Source: an uncultured Ruminiclostridium sp.
Lineage (GTDB): Bacteria; Bacillota; Clostridia; Oscillospirales; Acutalibacteraceae
Assembly (NCBI GenBank): GCA_902490005.1
Contig: CABUCM010000003.1
Coordinates: forward strand, 73,659-137,658
Reading direction: 5' to 3'
DNA: 64,000 bases
Part shown: piece by piece, positions 43,363 to 52,140 of the stretch
How positions within the stretch are numbered: position 1 is the first letter of the stretch
Layout: the number at the start of each line of letters is the position of its first letter
The notes under the pieces: model-generated
Told to the model about the DNA's origin: nothing
The model's database searches: none
The model's input: only the letters and a program-made list of their open reading frames with translations
Position numbers and translations under genes: made by a program

Positions 43363-44094
43363 TTAGTCCTCCAAATAAATATTTCTTTCGTGTAAATAGT
43401 GCTGGAACCGTTCCACACTGGAGTTCACCACCAGTTCCTCCGGGAACCCGATTTCTTCCAGCATGGCCAAAGCCAGGTCCGCGTGGCCCACCTGGGTGGC
43501 AAAATGAGAGTCTGTATTGACAATCACCCGGACTCCGTGCTTTTTGCAGAGCAAAGCGATCTGTTTACAGTTTATGATGGCATCCTTGCGAACATGAAAA
43601 GAGTTGTTGTTAATTTCCACCAGCTTACCGGATTGGCCAAACACCGGAATCACCGTTTCATAGTCAAACCGGAATTTAGGCATCCCACAGTGGCCGATAA
43701 CACAGACTCTGGGGTCCTTTGCAATTTGCAGCCAAGCGTTGGTGCAGCTTTCCACCGTTGGGGCTTCCTTGGTCAATAGGGTGGAGGAATGAATGGAGGC
43801 GATAACCCAGTTCAGGTTTTTATGCTCGTCGTCCACATAGTCGATGTTCCCGTCAAAGTCCACCACGTTGCTCTCTACTCCGGTGAGCAGGTAAACGCCG
43901 TCCACCTGATGGGGGATGATTTTCAAGTTTTTAAAATACCATCTTCCCGGCGAACCGGGCATGGTGGGGCCGTGGTCGGTGATGGCAAGATAAGAAAGCC
44001 CCGCCTCTTTGGCGGCATGGATATTTTCCAGCCAGGTGCTGTAAGCATGGGTGGAAGCAATGGTGTGGCAATGGGTATCCGCAATAATTCTCAT
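43363..44094 (-). CDS. PHP-domain phosphatase (YcdX-like)
   Basis: This soluble protein of 243 residues is a PHP metal-dependent phosphoesterase. Metal ligands are visible: ADTHCHT at residue 5, His-Ala-Tyr near 17, ITDHGPTMPG near 38, His in ASIHSS near 98, GHCGMPKF near 130 and NTDSHFATQVG near 195. The substrate is not known; YcdX-like proteins cut phosphate esters in vitro. This gene is often found between hprK and murB in Clostridia, as here. AAAGGATG lies before the ATG. Confidence 0.88.
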   Translation of the reverse strand: MRIIADTHCHTIASTHAYSTWLENIHAAKEAGLSYLAITDHGPTMPGSPGRWYFKNLKIIPHQVDGVYLLTGVESNVVDFDGNIDYVDDEHKNLNWVIASIHSSTLLTKEAPTVESCTNAWLQIAKDPRVCVIGHCGMPKFRFDYETVIPVFGQSGKLVEINNNSFHVRKDAIINCKQIALLCKKHGVRVIVNTDSHFATQVGHADLALAMLEEIGFPEELVVNSSVERFQHYLHERNIYLED

Positions 44095-44223
44095 AGTATC
44101 ATCCTTTTGTTAGGGTTTCAAACAGTAAACCGAAAAAGCTTTTAACGCCCGGCGCTTTGCCGCAGAAGGGAGCCGTTTTACGCGAAAAAGAAGCTTGGGA
44201 TTATGACTTCCCCGGTTCCCCGG

Positions 44224-45189
44224 TTAAGTATCCCAGTTGATTTTCGTGTTGCCGCTGTCATCGTCGGCATAACTCATGCCCAGATTATTAAGAAGCTCTT
44301 TGGCGGCGTTATAGCCCATCTTCTTCTGCCGGTTGTTCATGGCGGCAACCTCGATAATCACCGCCAGGTTTCTTCCGGGCTTCACCGGTATGGTCAGCAC
44401 CGGCACCTTCAGACCCAAAATTTCGGTATATTCGTTTTCCATTCCCATACGGTCGTATACCTTTGTTTTGTCCCAAATCTCCAGGTTAATGACCGTATCT
44501 ATTTTTTCCGTCAGCTTAACCGCGCCCATACCAAAAATCCGGCGGGCGTTGATGATTCCAATCCCCCTCAGCTCGATAAAGTGGCGGATATTCTCCGGCG
44601 CGGTGCCTACCAGGGATTTTTTTGAAACCCGGCGGATCTCTACCGCGTCGTCGGCGATCAGGCGGTGGCCTCTTTTAATCAGCTCGATGGCGGTTTCGCT
44701 TTTGCCCACGCCGCTGTCGCCCACCAGCAAAATTCCCTCGCCGTAAACCTCCACCAAAACGCCGTGGCGGGTCACCCGCGGCGCCAGCTCCACGTTCATA
44801 TAAGAAACCAAAGCCGCTACCAGGCTGGAGGTGGTATCGGCGGTGCCCAGCAGGGCCACGCCGTGGCGTTTGGCCGCTTCCAGCATTTCCGGATAGGGCT
44901 TTAGGCTCCGGCAGATAATAATTGCCGGCGGCTTTCTGGAAATCAGCTCCTCAAGAGCCTTTTCCCGTTCCTCCTGAGAAAAACGGCCTAAAAAGGCGTT
45001 TTCAGTATGTCCTACCACCAGAATACGCTTGTTATCGTAAAAATCTAAAAAGCCGGTAAATTCTACGCCGGGACGGTTCACATCCTTGGAAGAAACCAAA
45101 ATTTCTTCCCCTTTCTCCGGCATATAAATGATTTCTAAGCCCAGCTCTTTCATCACGCTGGATAAGGGCACTGTAAATGTTTGACTCAA
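44224..45189 (-). CDS. hprK: HPr kinase/phosphorylase
   Basis: This protein of about 321 residues phosphorylates and dephosphorylates the serine of HPr, the central step of carbon catabolite control in Firmicutes. The P-loop is GDSGVGKSETAIEL near residue 150, with the following ADDAVEI. The HprK signature ELRGIGIINARRIFG lies near 200. His in RHGVLVEVYG is near 138. The start is uncertain: TTG at 45189 gives the best match to family N-termini, while GTG at 45198 is only a few bases from the AAGG site. It heads the cluster PHP-murB-rapZ-whiA. Its presence fits the sugar transport genes in this window. Confidence 0.95.
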   Translation of the reverse strand: MSQTFTVPLSSVMKELGLEIIYMPEKGEEILVSSKDVNRPGVEFTGFLDFYDNKRILVVGHTENAFLGRFSQEEREKALEELISRKPPAIIICRSLKPYPEMLEAAKRHGVALLGTADTTSSLVAALVSYMNVELAPRVTRHGVLVEVYGEGILLVGDSGVGKSETAIELIKRGHRLIADDAVEIRRVSKKSLVGTAPENIRHFIELRGIGIINARRIFGMGAVKLTEKIDTVINLEIWDKTKVYDRMGMENEYTEILGLKVPVLTIPVKPGRNLAVIIEVAAMNNRQKKMGYNAAKELLNNLGMSYADDDSGNTKINWDT

Positions 45190-45434
45190 AAAACACACCC
45201 GCCTTCTGTCGTTTTCAGCTTGTCATTTTCTCCACAGAAGCGTCAACGCAGGCCGCCTCTATGTCAGAAGTCTCCAAATCAGGACGCAGCAGCAGCCCGA
45301 GTTAGATATTATTATTATACCTCATGATAAGACAAGTTTAAAGCAAAACCACAAAATTTCTTTTTTACGTGCAATAGGATGGAAAACCTGTTATAATAAA
45401 TTCAATGACTTTATAAGAAAGCGGGTGTCTCTTT

Positions 45435-46670
45435 TTGAACATCGCTATTTTTACAGAAAGCTATCTGCCAAGCACTGGTTTCGTCCCTTCGGAAAGCTAT
45501 CTTTTGGCGCAATGCTACCGCCAGATGGGGCACCGCGCCGTGATCGTCACCTGTGATCCCAGATGCAAAAAAATAGAAGCCCGGCAGACCGTGGTCAAGA
45601 TTCCAGGCAAGCGGGCCCGAAATCAATATGGTTTTTCCCCGGCTAAAAAAAGGAAAGCGGACCAAAACGAGATATTTTCCGCCCTGGAGCCTTATGAATT
45701 CCAAATCGTCCACGTATTTTCCTATGGAAAAATGGCGGTTCACGGCATGCAGTTTGCCAACCGCTATGACCTGCCTATGATTCTTTCCATCAATGATTTT
45801 TACGAGGACGCGGTTCCTTACCTGACGAATTCGAAACTAACGGAGCCTTATGCCGCGTTCCGCCAAAAAGGGCGGTTCCGCGAGATCGCTGACTTTGCGG
45901 ATATCATCACCTCTACCAACAAAAAGGCCGGAGATTACCTTGCCGCGGCGGGTGTGAAGCGGAAATTTGTTCTGGTTCCTATCAACGCCGATCTGGAGCG
46001 GTTCAACAGGCAAAACGTGGACCCGGACCAGGTAAACGCGGTCAAATTGAAATATCATCTGACGGACAAAACCGTCGCTATTTTCGCCGGCAGGCTCTTC
46101 TATGAAAAAGGCGTGGACCTTCTGCTGCAGCGGTGGTCAAGCCATCTGAAGGTGGAACGGAACATGCGCCTGCTGATTGTAGGCACCGGACCGGAAAAAG
46201 AGGCCCTTAAGCAGCTTAGCAAGGATTTAAAGCTGGAAAACCAGGTGATCTTCACCGGCGAGGTCTTAAACAAGGACATGCCATCCTACTATGCCGCCAG
46301 CGATTTATTTGTCAGCGCATCGGAAATGCCCTTCATGTCCATGGCGGTGTGCGAGGCCTTAGCGTCCGGCCTGCCCTGCATCGTCAGCGATAAAGGCCGG
46401 TCCGCCGGGCAGCTGGAACATGGGAAAAACGGCTTCTATTTTTCCAGCTCCAATGAGTTCACCGATTACATCCGCCGGATCGCTTCCCTGGATTACAACG
46501 GCAAGGAGGCGCTCCACCGTATGGTGCGCAGCACCGTAGAGGGCATCCCAAAGGAAACTCAAGCGCAGGCCATGCTCACCCTGTATAAAAAGGCGCGCCG
46601 CCTTCATTACTACGACCCCCGGCGTCTGGAGGCAGCCAAGCAAAACAACCAATTATCCAAAGAAAGATAG
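45435..46670 (+). CDS. GT4-family glycosyltransferase, glycolipid-synthase-like
   Basis: This protein of 411 residues has the GT-B fold of family 4. The N-terminus reads IAIFTESYLPSTGFV, which in diacylglycerol glucosyltransferases carries the acceptor loop. The donor site in the C-lobe includes IFAGRLFYEKGVDLLL near residue 215 and FVSASEMPFMSMAVCEALASG near 290, which holds the E-x7-E motif in a variant form. It probably transfers a sugar from a nucleotide donor to a membrane lipid. The convergent cardiolipin synthase gene fits a membrane-lipid role. The start is TTG at 45435. A TATAAT at 45392-45397 may be its -10 box, but the -35 box is weak. Confidence 0.85.
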   Translation: MNIAIFTESYLPSTGFVPSESYLLAQCYRQMGHRAVIVTCDPRCKKIEARQTVVKIPGKRARNQYGFSPAKKRKADQNEIFSALEPYEFQIVHVFSYGKMAVHGMQFANRYDLPMILSINDFYEDAVPYLTNSKLTEPYAAFRQKGRFREIADFADIITSTNKKAGDYLAAAGVKRKFVLVPINADLERFNRQNVDPDQVNAVKLKYHLTDKTVAIFAGRLFYEKGVDLLLQRWSSHLKVERNMRLLIVGTGPEKEALKQLSKDLKLENQVIFTGEVLNKDMPSYYAASDLFVSASEMPFMSMAVCEALASGLPCIVSDKGRSAGQLEHGKNGFYFSSSNEFTDYIRRIASLDYNGKEALHRMVRSTVEGIPKETQAQAMLTLYKKARRLHYYDPRRLEAAKQNNQLSKER

Positions 46671-46672
46671 CC

Positions 46673-46705
46673 AAAAGCCCAGGATTTAAAAATCCTGGGC
46701 TTTTT
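46673..46705. terminator. Bidirectional terminator between GT4 and cardiolipin synthase genes
   Basis: A 15-bp perfect stem (46673-46687 with 46690-46704) is flanked by A and T runs, starting two bases after the GT4 stop codon. Confidence 0.9.
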
Positions 46706-46706
46706 A

Positions 46707-48305
46707 TTACATCAACGGTGAAAACAGCCGGAGCACGCTGCAAAACAGCCGCTTATACACCGGCACCCGCTTGCAATCCTCCAGGGTGACCTCCTGGCAG
46801 CTTTCCAGCGTTTTTAAAAAATCCTCTTTTACCTGCCATAGCGCCTTGGTCCGGTACATCCAGACGCCGCACTCGAAATGCAGGTACAGGCTGCGGAAAT
46901 CAAAATTAATGGTTCCCACCGTCGCGGTCTCATCGTCGCACGCCACGGTCTTGGAATGGATAAATCCTGGCAAGTACTCATAAATACAAATTCCCGCCTC
47001 AATCAAATCCTGATAGCCGGCCCTGGTGGTCATATGCACCAAGACTTTATCGGGAATAAAAGGGGTGATGATTTTCACATCCACGCCCCGCTTCGCCGCA
47101 AGGCACAAAGCGTGCTTCAGCTCGCTGTCCATAATCAGATAAGGCGTGGTAATATACAAGTAATCTTTGGCCCCGTAAATCAGGTTTAAATACACGTTTT
47201 CCCCCACCGGCTCGTTATCCATCGGGCTGTCGCCGTAAGGCAGCACAAAGCCCTCGGACACAAAAGCTTCCGCATGGTGATAATAGGGGCGGTAGCGTTC
47301 AAAATCCTCCCGAGGCAACGCGCACAGCGGGGCGGGGTTGTCACAATGCCACATTTGAAGGAACATCAAGGTAAAGCTCCAAACACCCTCGCCTTTCACC
47401 AGGATAGAGCTGTCCTTCCAGTGTCCATATTTCACATAGGCGTTAATATATTCATCCGCCAAATTGATGCCGCCGGTGAATGCCGTATGGCCGTCGATCA
47501 CGGCGATTTTCCGGTGGTCACGGTTGTTATACACAGTGGAGAGCACCGGAACAAAGGGATTGAACACCTTGCATTGAATCCCCTTTTTTTGAAGCTCTCT
47601 CTCATAATCCGCCGGCAGGGTGGTCAAGCAGCCCATTCCGTCGAACAGAAGTCGTACCTCCACCCCTTTTTTCACCTTTTCCTCCAGGATTTCCAAGACG
47701 CTGTTCCACATAATGCCTTCCTGGATGATGAAATACTCTAAAAAAATATAATGCTTGGCCTTGCTCAGTTCATCCTTCAAGCGGGCAAATTTAATCTCGC
47801 CAGTGCTTAAATATTCAGTAGTGGTGTTTTCATACACCGGATATCCCGCGTCCCGCAAAAGGTAATCCGCCTGGGCCGCGGCGCAGCGGCTTTCCCGCCG
47901 CAGTGCTTCCAGCGTTTCCGGCTTCTGTTCCAGCAAGGGCTGGGTGGCCTCTAAAATAGCGAGCAGCCGCAGACGAAGATGCTTGATGGATGCCTGCAGC
48001 CGGTACAAAATGTAAAGCAATCCTCCAAACAAAGGGAAAATCAGGATAGGAATCACCCATGCCAGCTTATATTCCGGGTTTCCGGGCCGGTTAAAAATAT
48101 AAATGGTCACGGCAATGCTTAGGATCCGCAAAATCGTATTGACATAGATGAAATAATCCGATAACACATACAGGCCCACGATAGGAAAAGCGGCCTGCAC
48201 CGCCAAAAGCAAAACCACGGTCACCACCCGCCGGCTGAACAGCCTGCTGGGATGCTGGCGCTTGTGCCGCCTGGTGACTTCTCTCTGCCCGGCTAACCGG
48301 TCCAT
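46707..48305 (-). CDS. cls: Cardiolipin synthase
   Basis: This 532-residue membrane-bound enzyme of the phospholipase D superfamily joins two phosphatidylglycerols to make cardiolipin. Two or three hydrophobic helices fill residues 20-90. The two HKD motifs are complete: HRKIAVID near residue 267 and HSKTVACDD near 447, the second followed by ATVGTINFD. The ATG directly follows the stop codon of the upstream permease gene (TAAATG), and GGAGGGGG lies within that gene's end, so translation is coupled. Confidence 0.95.
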   Translation of the reverse strand: MDRLAGQREVTRRHKRQHPSRLFSRRVVTVVLLLAVQAAFPIVGLYVLSDYFIYVNTILRILSIAVTIYIFNRPGNPEYKLAWVIPILIFPLFGGLLYILYRLQASIKHLRLRLLAILEATQPLLEQKPETLEALRRESRCAAAQADYLLRDAGYPVYENTTTEYLSTGEIKFARLKDELSKAKHYIFLEYFIIQEGIMWNSVLEILEEKVKKGVEVRLLFDGMGCLTTLPADYERELQKKGIQCKVFNPFVPVLSTVYNNRDHRKIAVIDGHTAFTGGINLADEYINAYVKYGHWKDSSILVKGEGVWSFTLMFLQMWHCDNPAPLCALPREDFERYRPYYHHAEAFVSEGFVLPYGDSPMDNEPVGENVYLNLIYGAKDYLYITTPYLIMDSELKHALCLAAKRGVDVKIITPFIPDKVLVHMTTRAGYQDLIEAGICIYEYLPGFIHSKTVACDDETATVGTINFDFRSLYLHFECGVWMYRTKALWQVKEDFLKTLESCQEVTLEDCKRVPVYKRLFCSVLRLFSPLM

Positions 48306-49553
48306 TTACGGCTCTTCCCCCTCCTGCGTCTCTTCTTTCTCTTCCCCCGGGGCCTTCTCCAGCTCTTCCGGCGGAGGCGTTTCCTCCGGCTCTGGCGGGG
48401 CCGCCGTCTGCGGCCCTTCCGTTGCGACCTTTACCCCTTTTTTCTGCAGCCGTTTATTCACTAACTCGCTTACCAGCAAATATAGCACCGCCAAAATCGG
48501 AACGCCGATGACCATACCGGCCACACCCCCCAGGCCGCCGCCCAAGGTCACGCCCGCCAGCACCCAAATCCCGGAAATCCCCAGGGAATCCCCTACGATC
48601 AGGGGGCAGATCACATTGCCATCCACCTGCTGCAGGACGATGACAAAAATGATAAACCAAAGGCCCTTCATGGGGTCCACCATGAGTAAAATCAGCGCGC
48701 TGGGAATCCCCCCCAAAAACGGCCCGAACACCGGGATGATATTTGTAACGCCCACCACAACGCTAATCAGCAGCGCATAGGGCATCTGAAGAATCGACAT
48801 TCCGATAAAGCAAAGCACCAAAACGATCAGCGAATCATAGATGCGCCCCAGCAAATATTTGACAAAAATCCGGTTGGAAACCGTGCCTATCTCCAGCACC
48901 CTATTAGAAATCTTCTGGGGCAAAACCGCTACCACCAGCTTTTTCACCTGGCGGATCAAGGTTTCCTTACTGTAAAGCATATACACGGAAATCACCAGGC
49001 CGATCACCCAATTAATCACCCCGGTGGTGAAATTCATAGTGAAATCAATCAGCTTAGGGGCCACCTGCCCCGCAATGCTGGTGATCTGGGTGCCCAATTG
49101 ATTCCAGAACAAATCCACCTGCTTTTGGAACACATCGCTTAAGCCCATGCTGGCGATAAAATCGGTCACCATCTTTTCCGCCGATTCCACATAGCCTCCC
49201 ACATTCTTTCCCAATTGGGAAACGCTGATTACCAGCTGAGGAATCACAATCCACACGATAGCGGCAACGCAGAGGAACACCAACAGATAAGATACCGTTA
49301 CCGACAAGCCCCGTGCCTGTTTGGCGTATTTGCCGTCTTTTTTCTCCGCCAGGCGGCGAAATACCTTCTGCCGGAAAAACTCATAGGGCCCGTTCACCAG
49401 GAAAGCCAGCACGACCCCGTAGATAAACGGTGCCAATACACCGGAAACGTAAGAAAACATATCAGAGAAGAAGTTCCATCTAATAATAACCATGGTCAGC
49501 AAAATGCCGTAGGTGATTAAAATGATTCCTTTTTTTAAATCTAAATGTTTCAA
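48306..49553 (-). CDS. AI-2E-family membrane transporter
   Basis: This 415-residue protein has about eight hydrophobic helices. The family marks are VFGPFLGGIPSALILL near residue 270 and the late region PLIVGDSLGISGIWVLAGVTLGG near 315. The last 50 residues are acidic and proline-rich and probably cytoplasmic. Members export autoinducer-2 or exchange sodium and protons; the function here is open. The start is TTG at 49553 after AAAGGAGG. It forms a two-gene operon with cls. Confidence 0.9.
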   Translation of the reverse strand: MKHLDLKKGIILITYGILLTMVIIRWNFFSDMFSYVSGVLAPFIYGVVLAFLVNGPYEFFRQKVFRRLAEKKDGKYAKQARGLSVTVSYLLVFLCVAAIVWIVIPQLVISVSQLGKNVGGYVESAEKMVTDFIASMGLSDVFQKQVDLFWNQLGTQITSIAGQVAPKLIDFTMNFTTGVINWVIGLVISVYMLYSKETLIRQVKKLVVAVLPQKISNRVLEIGTVSNRIFVKYLLGRIYDSLIVLVLCFIGMSILQMPYALLISVVVGVTNIIPVFGPFLGGIPSALILLMVDPMKGLWFIIFVIVLQQVDGNVICPLIVGDSLGISGIWVLAGVTLGGGLGGVAGMVIGVPILAVLYLLVSELVNKRLQKKGVKVATEGPQTAAPPEPEETPPPEELEKAPGEEKEETQEGEEP

Positions 49554-49662
49554 ATGCAGCCTCCTTTGCGGCGTTTGGTCTTATTTCTACTTATCATAAA
49601 CGATTTCCCGTGGATTTTCAAGGAATTACCAAAGGAAACTGCATTAATTGTATAATTCGCAC

Positions 49663-49691
49663 TTGCGCTGAAAAAAAAACGATGCTATAAT
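49663..49691 (+). promoter_or_regulatory. Upstream promoter of ilvBNC
   Basis: TTGCGC (49663-49668) and TATAAT (49686-49691) are 17 bases apart; the spacer contains nine consecutive A. Confidence 0.65.
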
Positions 49692-49808
49692 GGGTGTTAA
49701 AATTTTCTTAACGTTTCCTGTGCTTCCATCGGTTTTTTCCCGGGAATTACAGGACGCAAACAGCGAAAAAGCAGCTTTGGCGGCAGGGAATTTTGTGTAG
49801 AACCATAA

Positions 49809-49837
49809 TTGAATCTTTTCAGCCGTTATGTTATCAT
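49809..49837 (+). promoter_or_regulatory. Downstream promoter of ilvBNC
   Basis: TTGAAT (49809-49814) and TATCAT (49832-49837) are 17 bases apart with an extended TGT before the -10 box. The ilvB ATG is 119 bases downstream. Confidence 0.65.
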
Positions 49838-49955
49838 AGGAAAAGGAGTATTTTATCATTTAAATTGTGAAAGCGCCTATGCTATTCTTTACCCAAGAGA
49901 TACGATTTATCAGTTTTATCGCTTTTAAAATAGGCAAAGAAAGGGGGCCGTATCG

Positions 49956-51575
49956 ATGGTGAACGGAGCGCAAATCATGGTGAAATGTCTGGAAGCGGAG
50001 GGCGTAAAGGTTGTCTTCGGTTATCCCGGCGCCGCCATCTGCCCGTTTTATGACGAGCTGTACCAATCCGAAATTCATCATATCCTGGTCCGGCAGGAAC
50101 AAAACGCCGGACATGCCGCCAGCGGCTACGCCCGCGCCTGCGGAAAGCCCGGCGTTTGTATCGCCACCTCTGGCCCCGGTGCGACGAATTTAATCACCGG
50201 CCTTGCCACCGCCTATATGGACAGCATTCCTCTCATCGCCATCACCGGCCAGGTAAGAAGCGACCTGCTGGGAAGAGATGTGTTCCAAGAGGTGGACATC
50301 ACCGGCGCCTGCGAGCCCTTTACCAAGCACTCTTATCTTGTGAAAAACACGGCGGACCTTCCCCGGGTGTTCAAAGAGGCGTTTCATATCGCCGCCACCG
50401 GCCGGCCCGGCCCTGTCTTGATCGATATTCCCATCGATATCCAGGAAAACAAAATAGAAGAATTCCATTATCCGGAAAAAGCCGAGATCATCGGCTATAA
50501 GCCCCGCTCCAGCGGCCACCCCTTGCAGATCAAGCGGGCGGCGGCGGCCTTAAAAGAAAGCAAACGCCCTCTGATTTGCTCCGGCGGCGGCGTGCTTTCC
50601 TCCGGCACCAAGCTGAAGCTGCTGGCTTTTGTGGAAAAAACCGGGATTCCGGTGGTTTCCACCATGATGGGCATCGGCGTGATGCCCTCGGAGCATCCCC
50701 TGTATTTGGGCATGCTTGGCTCCCATGGAAAAGCCTGCGCCAACAAAGCGATCCATCAGGCCGACTGTATTATCCTATGCGGCGCCAGGGTGGGCGACCG
50801 GGCGGTGGCATCTCCCGGCCAGATCGCGGAAAAAGCCACCATTATCCATATTGATATCGACCCCGCGGAAATCGGGAAAAACATGAAAGCCCATATCCCC
50901 ATTGTGGGCGACATGAACAAGGTGTTCACCAGCCTGTCTGAGCAGACCGATTATCACGTCTCTAAGGAATGGGCCAGCGCCGTGGACGACCTGAAGCACG
51001 AGCCAAGGCGCGTCCCCCCCACCTTTGACGGCTATGTGGAGCCAAGGACCTTTATCCGCAACTTTTCCGCCACCATGCCGTCTAAGGCGATTCTGGCGGC
51101 CGACGTGGGACAAAATCAAATTTGGTGCGCCAACAACTTTGAAATCCGTGACGGCCGGTTCCTGACTACCGGCGGCCTGGGCACCATGGGCTATTCTATT
51201 CCCGCGGCGCTGGGCGCCAAGCTGGCCAGGCCCACCCGCGAGGTGGTGGCCATCTGCGGCGACGGCTCGTTTCAAATGAGCATGTGCGAGCTGGGCACCA
51301 TTGCCCAGAACCATATCGGGGTAAAAATTATCATCATGCGCAACACCCGGTTGGGCATGGTCCGGGAGCTTCAGGATAACCTGTACGGCCGCCGCCACGC
51401 GGCCACGATTTTAGACGAAACCCTGGATTTCCAGAAAATCGCCGAGGCGTATGGGATTCCCCACGCCATGGCCTCTTCCAATGATGAGGCGCTGAAATGC
51501 GCCGAGGTCATGATGGGCACCCCCGGGCCTTATTTATTGGTCTGCAACGTCCACCCCGATACCCCGTCAAGATAA
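49956..51575 (+). CDS. ilvB: Acetolactate synthase large subunit
   Basis: This 539-residue thiamine-diphosphate enzyme starts valine, leucine and isoleucine synthesis by joining two pyruvates, or pyruvate and 2-oxobutyrate. The N-domain has VVFGYPGAAI and the catalytic Glu in VRQEQNAGHAASGYAR near residue 50. TSGPGATN is near 70. The cofactor motif GDGSFQMSMCELGTI near 430 starts the metal/TPP site and ends with MRNTRLGMV. ATG 49956 follows AAAGGGGG. It is slightly shorter than many homologues at the C-terminus but complete. It is first in ilvB-ilvN-ilvC. Confidence 0.95.
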   Translation: MVNGAQIMVKCLEAEGVKVVFGYPGAAICPFYDELYQSEIHHILVRQEQNAGHAASGYARACGKPGVCIATSGPGATNLITGLATAYMDSIPLIAITGQVRSDLLGRDVFQEVDITGACEPFTKHSYLVKNTADLPRVFKEAFHIAATGRPGPVLIDIPIDIQENKIEEFHYPEKAEIIGYKPRSSGHPLQIKRAAAALKESKRPLICSGGGVLSSGTKLKLLAFVEKTGIPVVSTMMGIGVMPSEHPLYLGMLGSHGKACANKAIHQADCIILCGARVGDRAVASPGQIAEKATIIHIDIDPAEIGKNMKAHIPIVGDMNKVFTSLSEQTDYHVSKEWASAVDDLKHEPRRVPPTFDGYVEPRTFIRNFSATMPSKAILAADVGQNQIWCANNFEIRDGRFLTTGGLGTMGYSIPAALGAKLARPTREVVAICGDGSFQMSMCELGTIAQNHIGVKIIIMRNTRLGMVRELQDNLYGRRHAATILDETLDFQKIAEAYGIPHAMASSNDEALKCAEVMMGTPGPYLLVCNVHPDTPSR

Positions 51576-51588
51576 GGAGGCGCCGTTT

Positions 51589-52089
51589 ATGAAATACACC
51601 CTTTCCGTTCTGGTGGAAAACCATCCCGGCGTCCTGTCTAAGGTATCCGGTTTGTTTTCCCGCCGGGGCTTCAATATCGACAGCCTGGCTGTGGGCGTCA
51701 CCGAGGACCCCGCCATTTCCCGCATGACCATTGTGGTGGACGGCGACGAATATATTGTGGAGCAGGTAGAAAAGCAGCTCAACAAGGTGATCCCTGTCAT
51801 TAAGGTAAAGGCATTAAACCCGGAAGAACTGATCAGCAGAGAGCTTTCTCTGATTAAAGTAGGATGCACCTCCAAGCAGCGGCCCGAGCTGATACAAATA
51901 GCCGAGCTGATGCAGGCCGGCGTTGTGGACGTCTCCCCCAGCAGCATCACGCTCCAATACGCTGACACCGGCGAGCGCACCGAAACCCTGATCAGCCTAA
52001 TTAAGCCCTATGGTATCCGTGAGATCGTCCGCACCGCGACGATCGCCATTGAAAAAGGCGCAGCCACTGTGCGTAAGGCCACGGTTTAA
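51589..52089 (+). CDS. ilvN: Acetolactate synthase small (regulatory) subunit
   Basis: This 166-residue protein has an N-terminal ACT domain (residues 3-75; VENHPGVLSKVSGLFSRRGF and SRMTIVVDGD) that binds valine for feedback inhibition, and the C-terminal ALS small-subunit domain. It should form a complex with the large subunit encoded 13 bases upstream. AAGGAGG precedes the ATG. Confidence 0.95.
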   Translation: MKYTLSVLVENHPGVLSKVSGLFSRRGFNIDSLAVGVTEDPAISRMTIVVDGDEYIVEQVEKQLNKVIPVIKVKALNPEELISRELSLIKVGCTSKQRPELIQIAELMQAGVVDVSPSSITLQYADTGERTETLISLIKPYGIREIVRTATIAIEKGAATVRKATV

Positions 52090-52140
52090 CAGATATCATT
52101 CAAAATTTGTACCGCGAAAAGCGGTCAGGAGGTAATTTTT

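Larger units (their letters stand above)
49554..49955. other. Leader and control region of ilvBNC
   Basis: This 400-base stretch contains two plus-strand promoters and an untranslated leader of up to 260 bases. I looked for a T-box (TGGNACCGCG) and for a leader peptide with runs of Ile, Val or Leu codons and found neither. Confidence 0.6.

Noticed and set aside
49690..49800. Open frame starting at the ATG inside TATAATGGG before ilvB, as a leader peptide
   Set aside because: Its ATG lies in the -10 box, upstream of the transcription start, so it would not be in the message from that promoter.
49692..49955. T-box or amino-acid leader for ilvBNC
   Set aside because: No TGGNACCGCG-type T-box sequence and no run of Ile, Val or Leu codons could be found.
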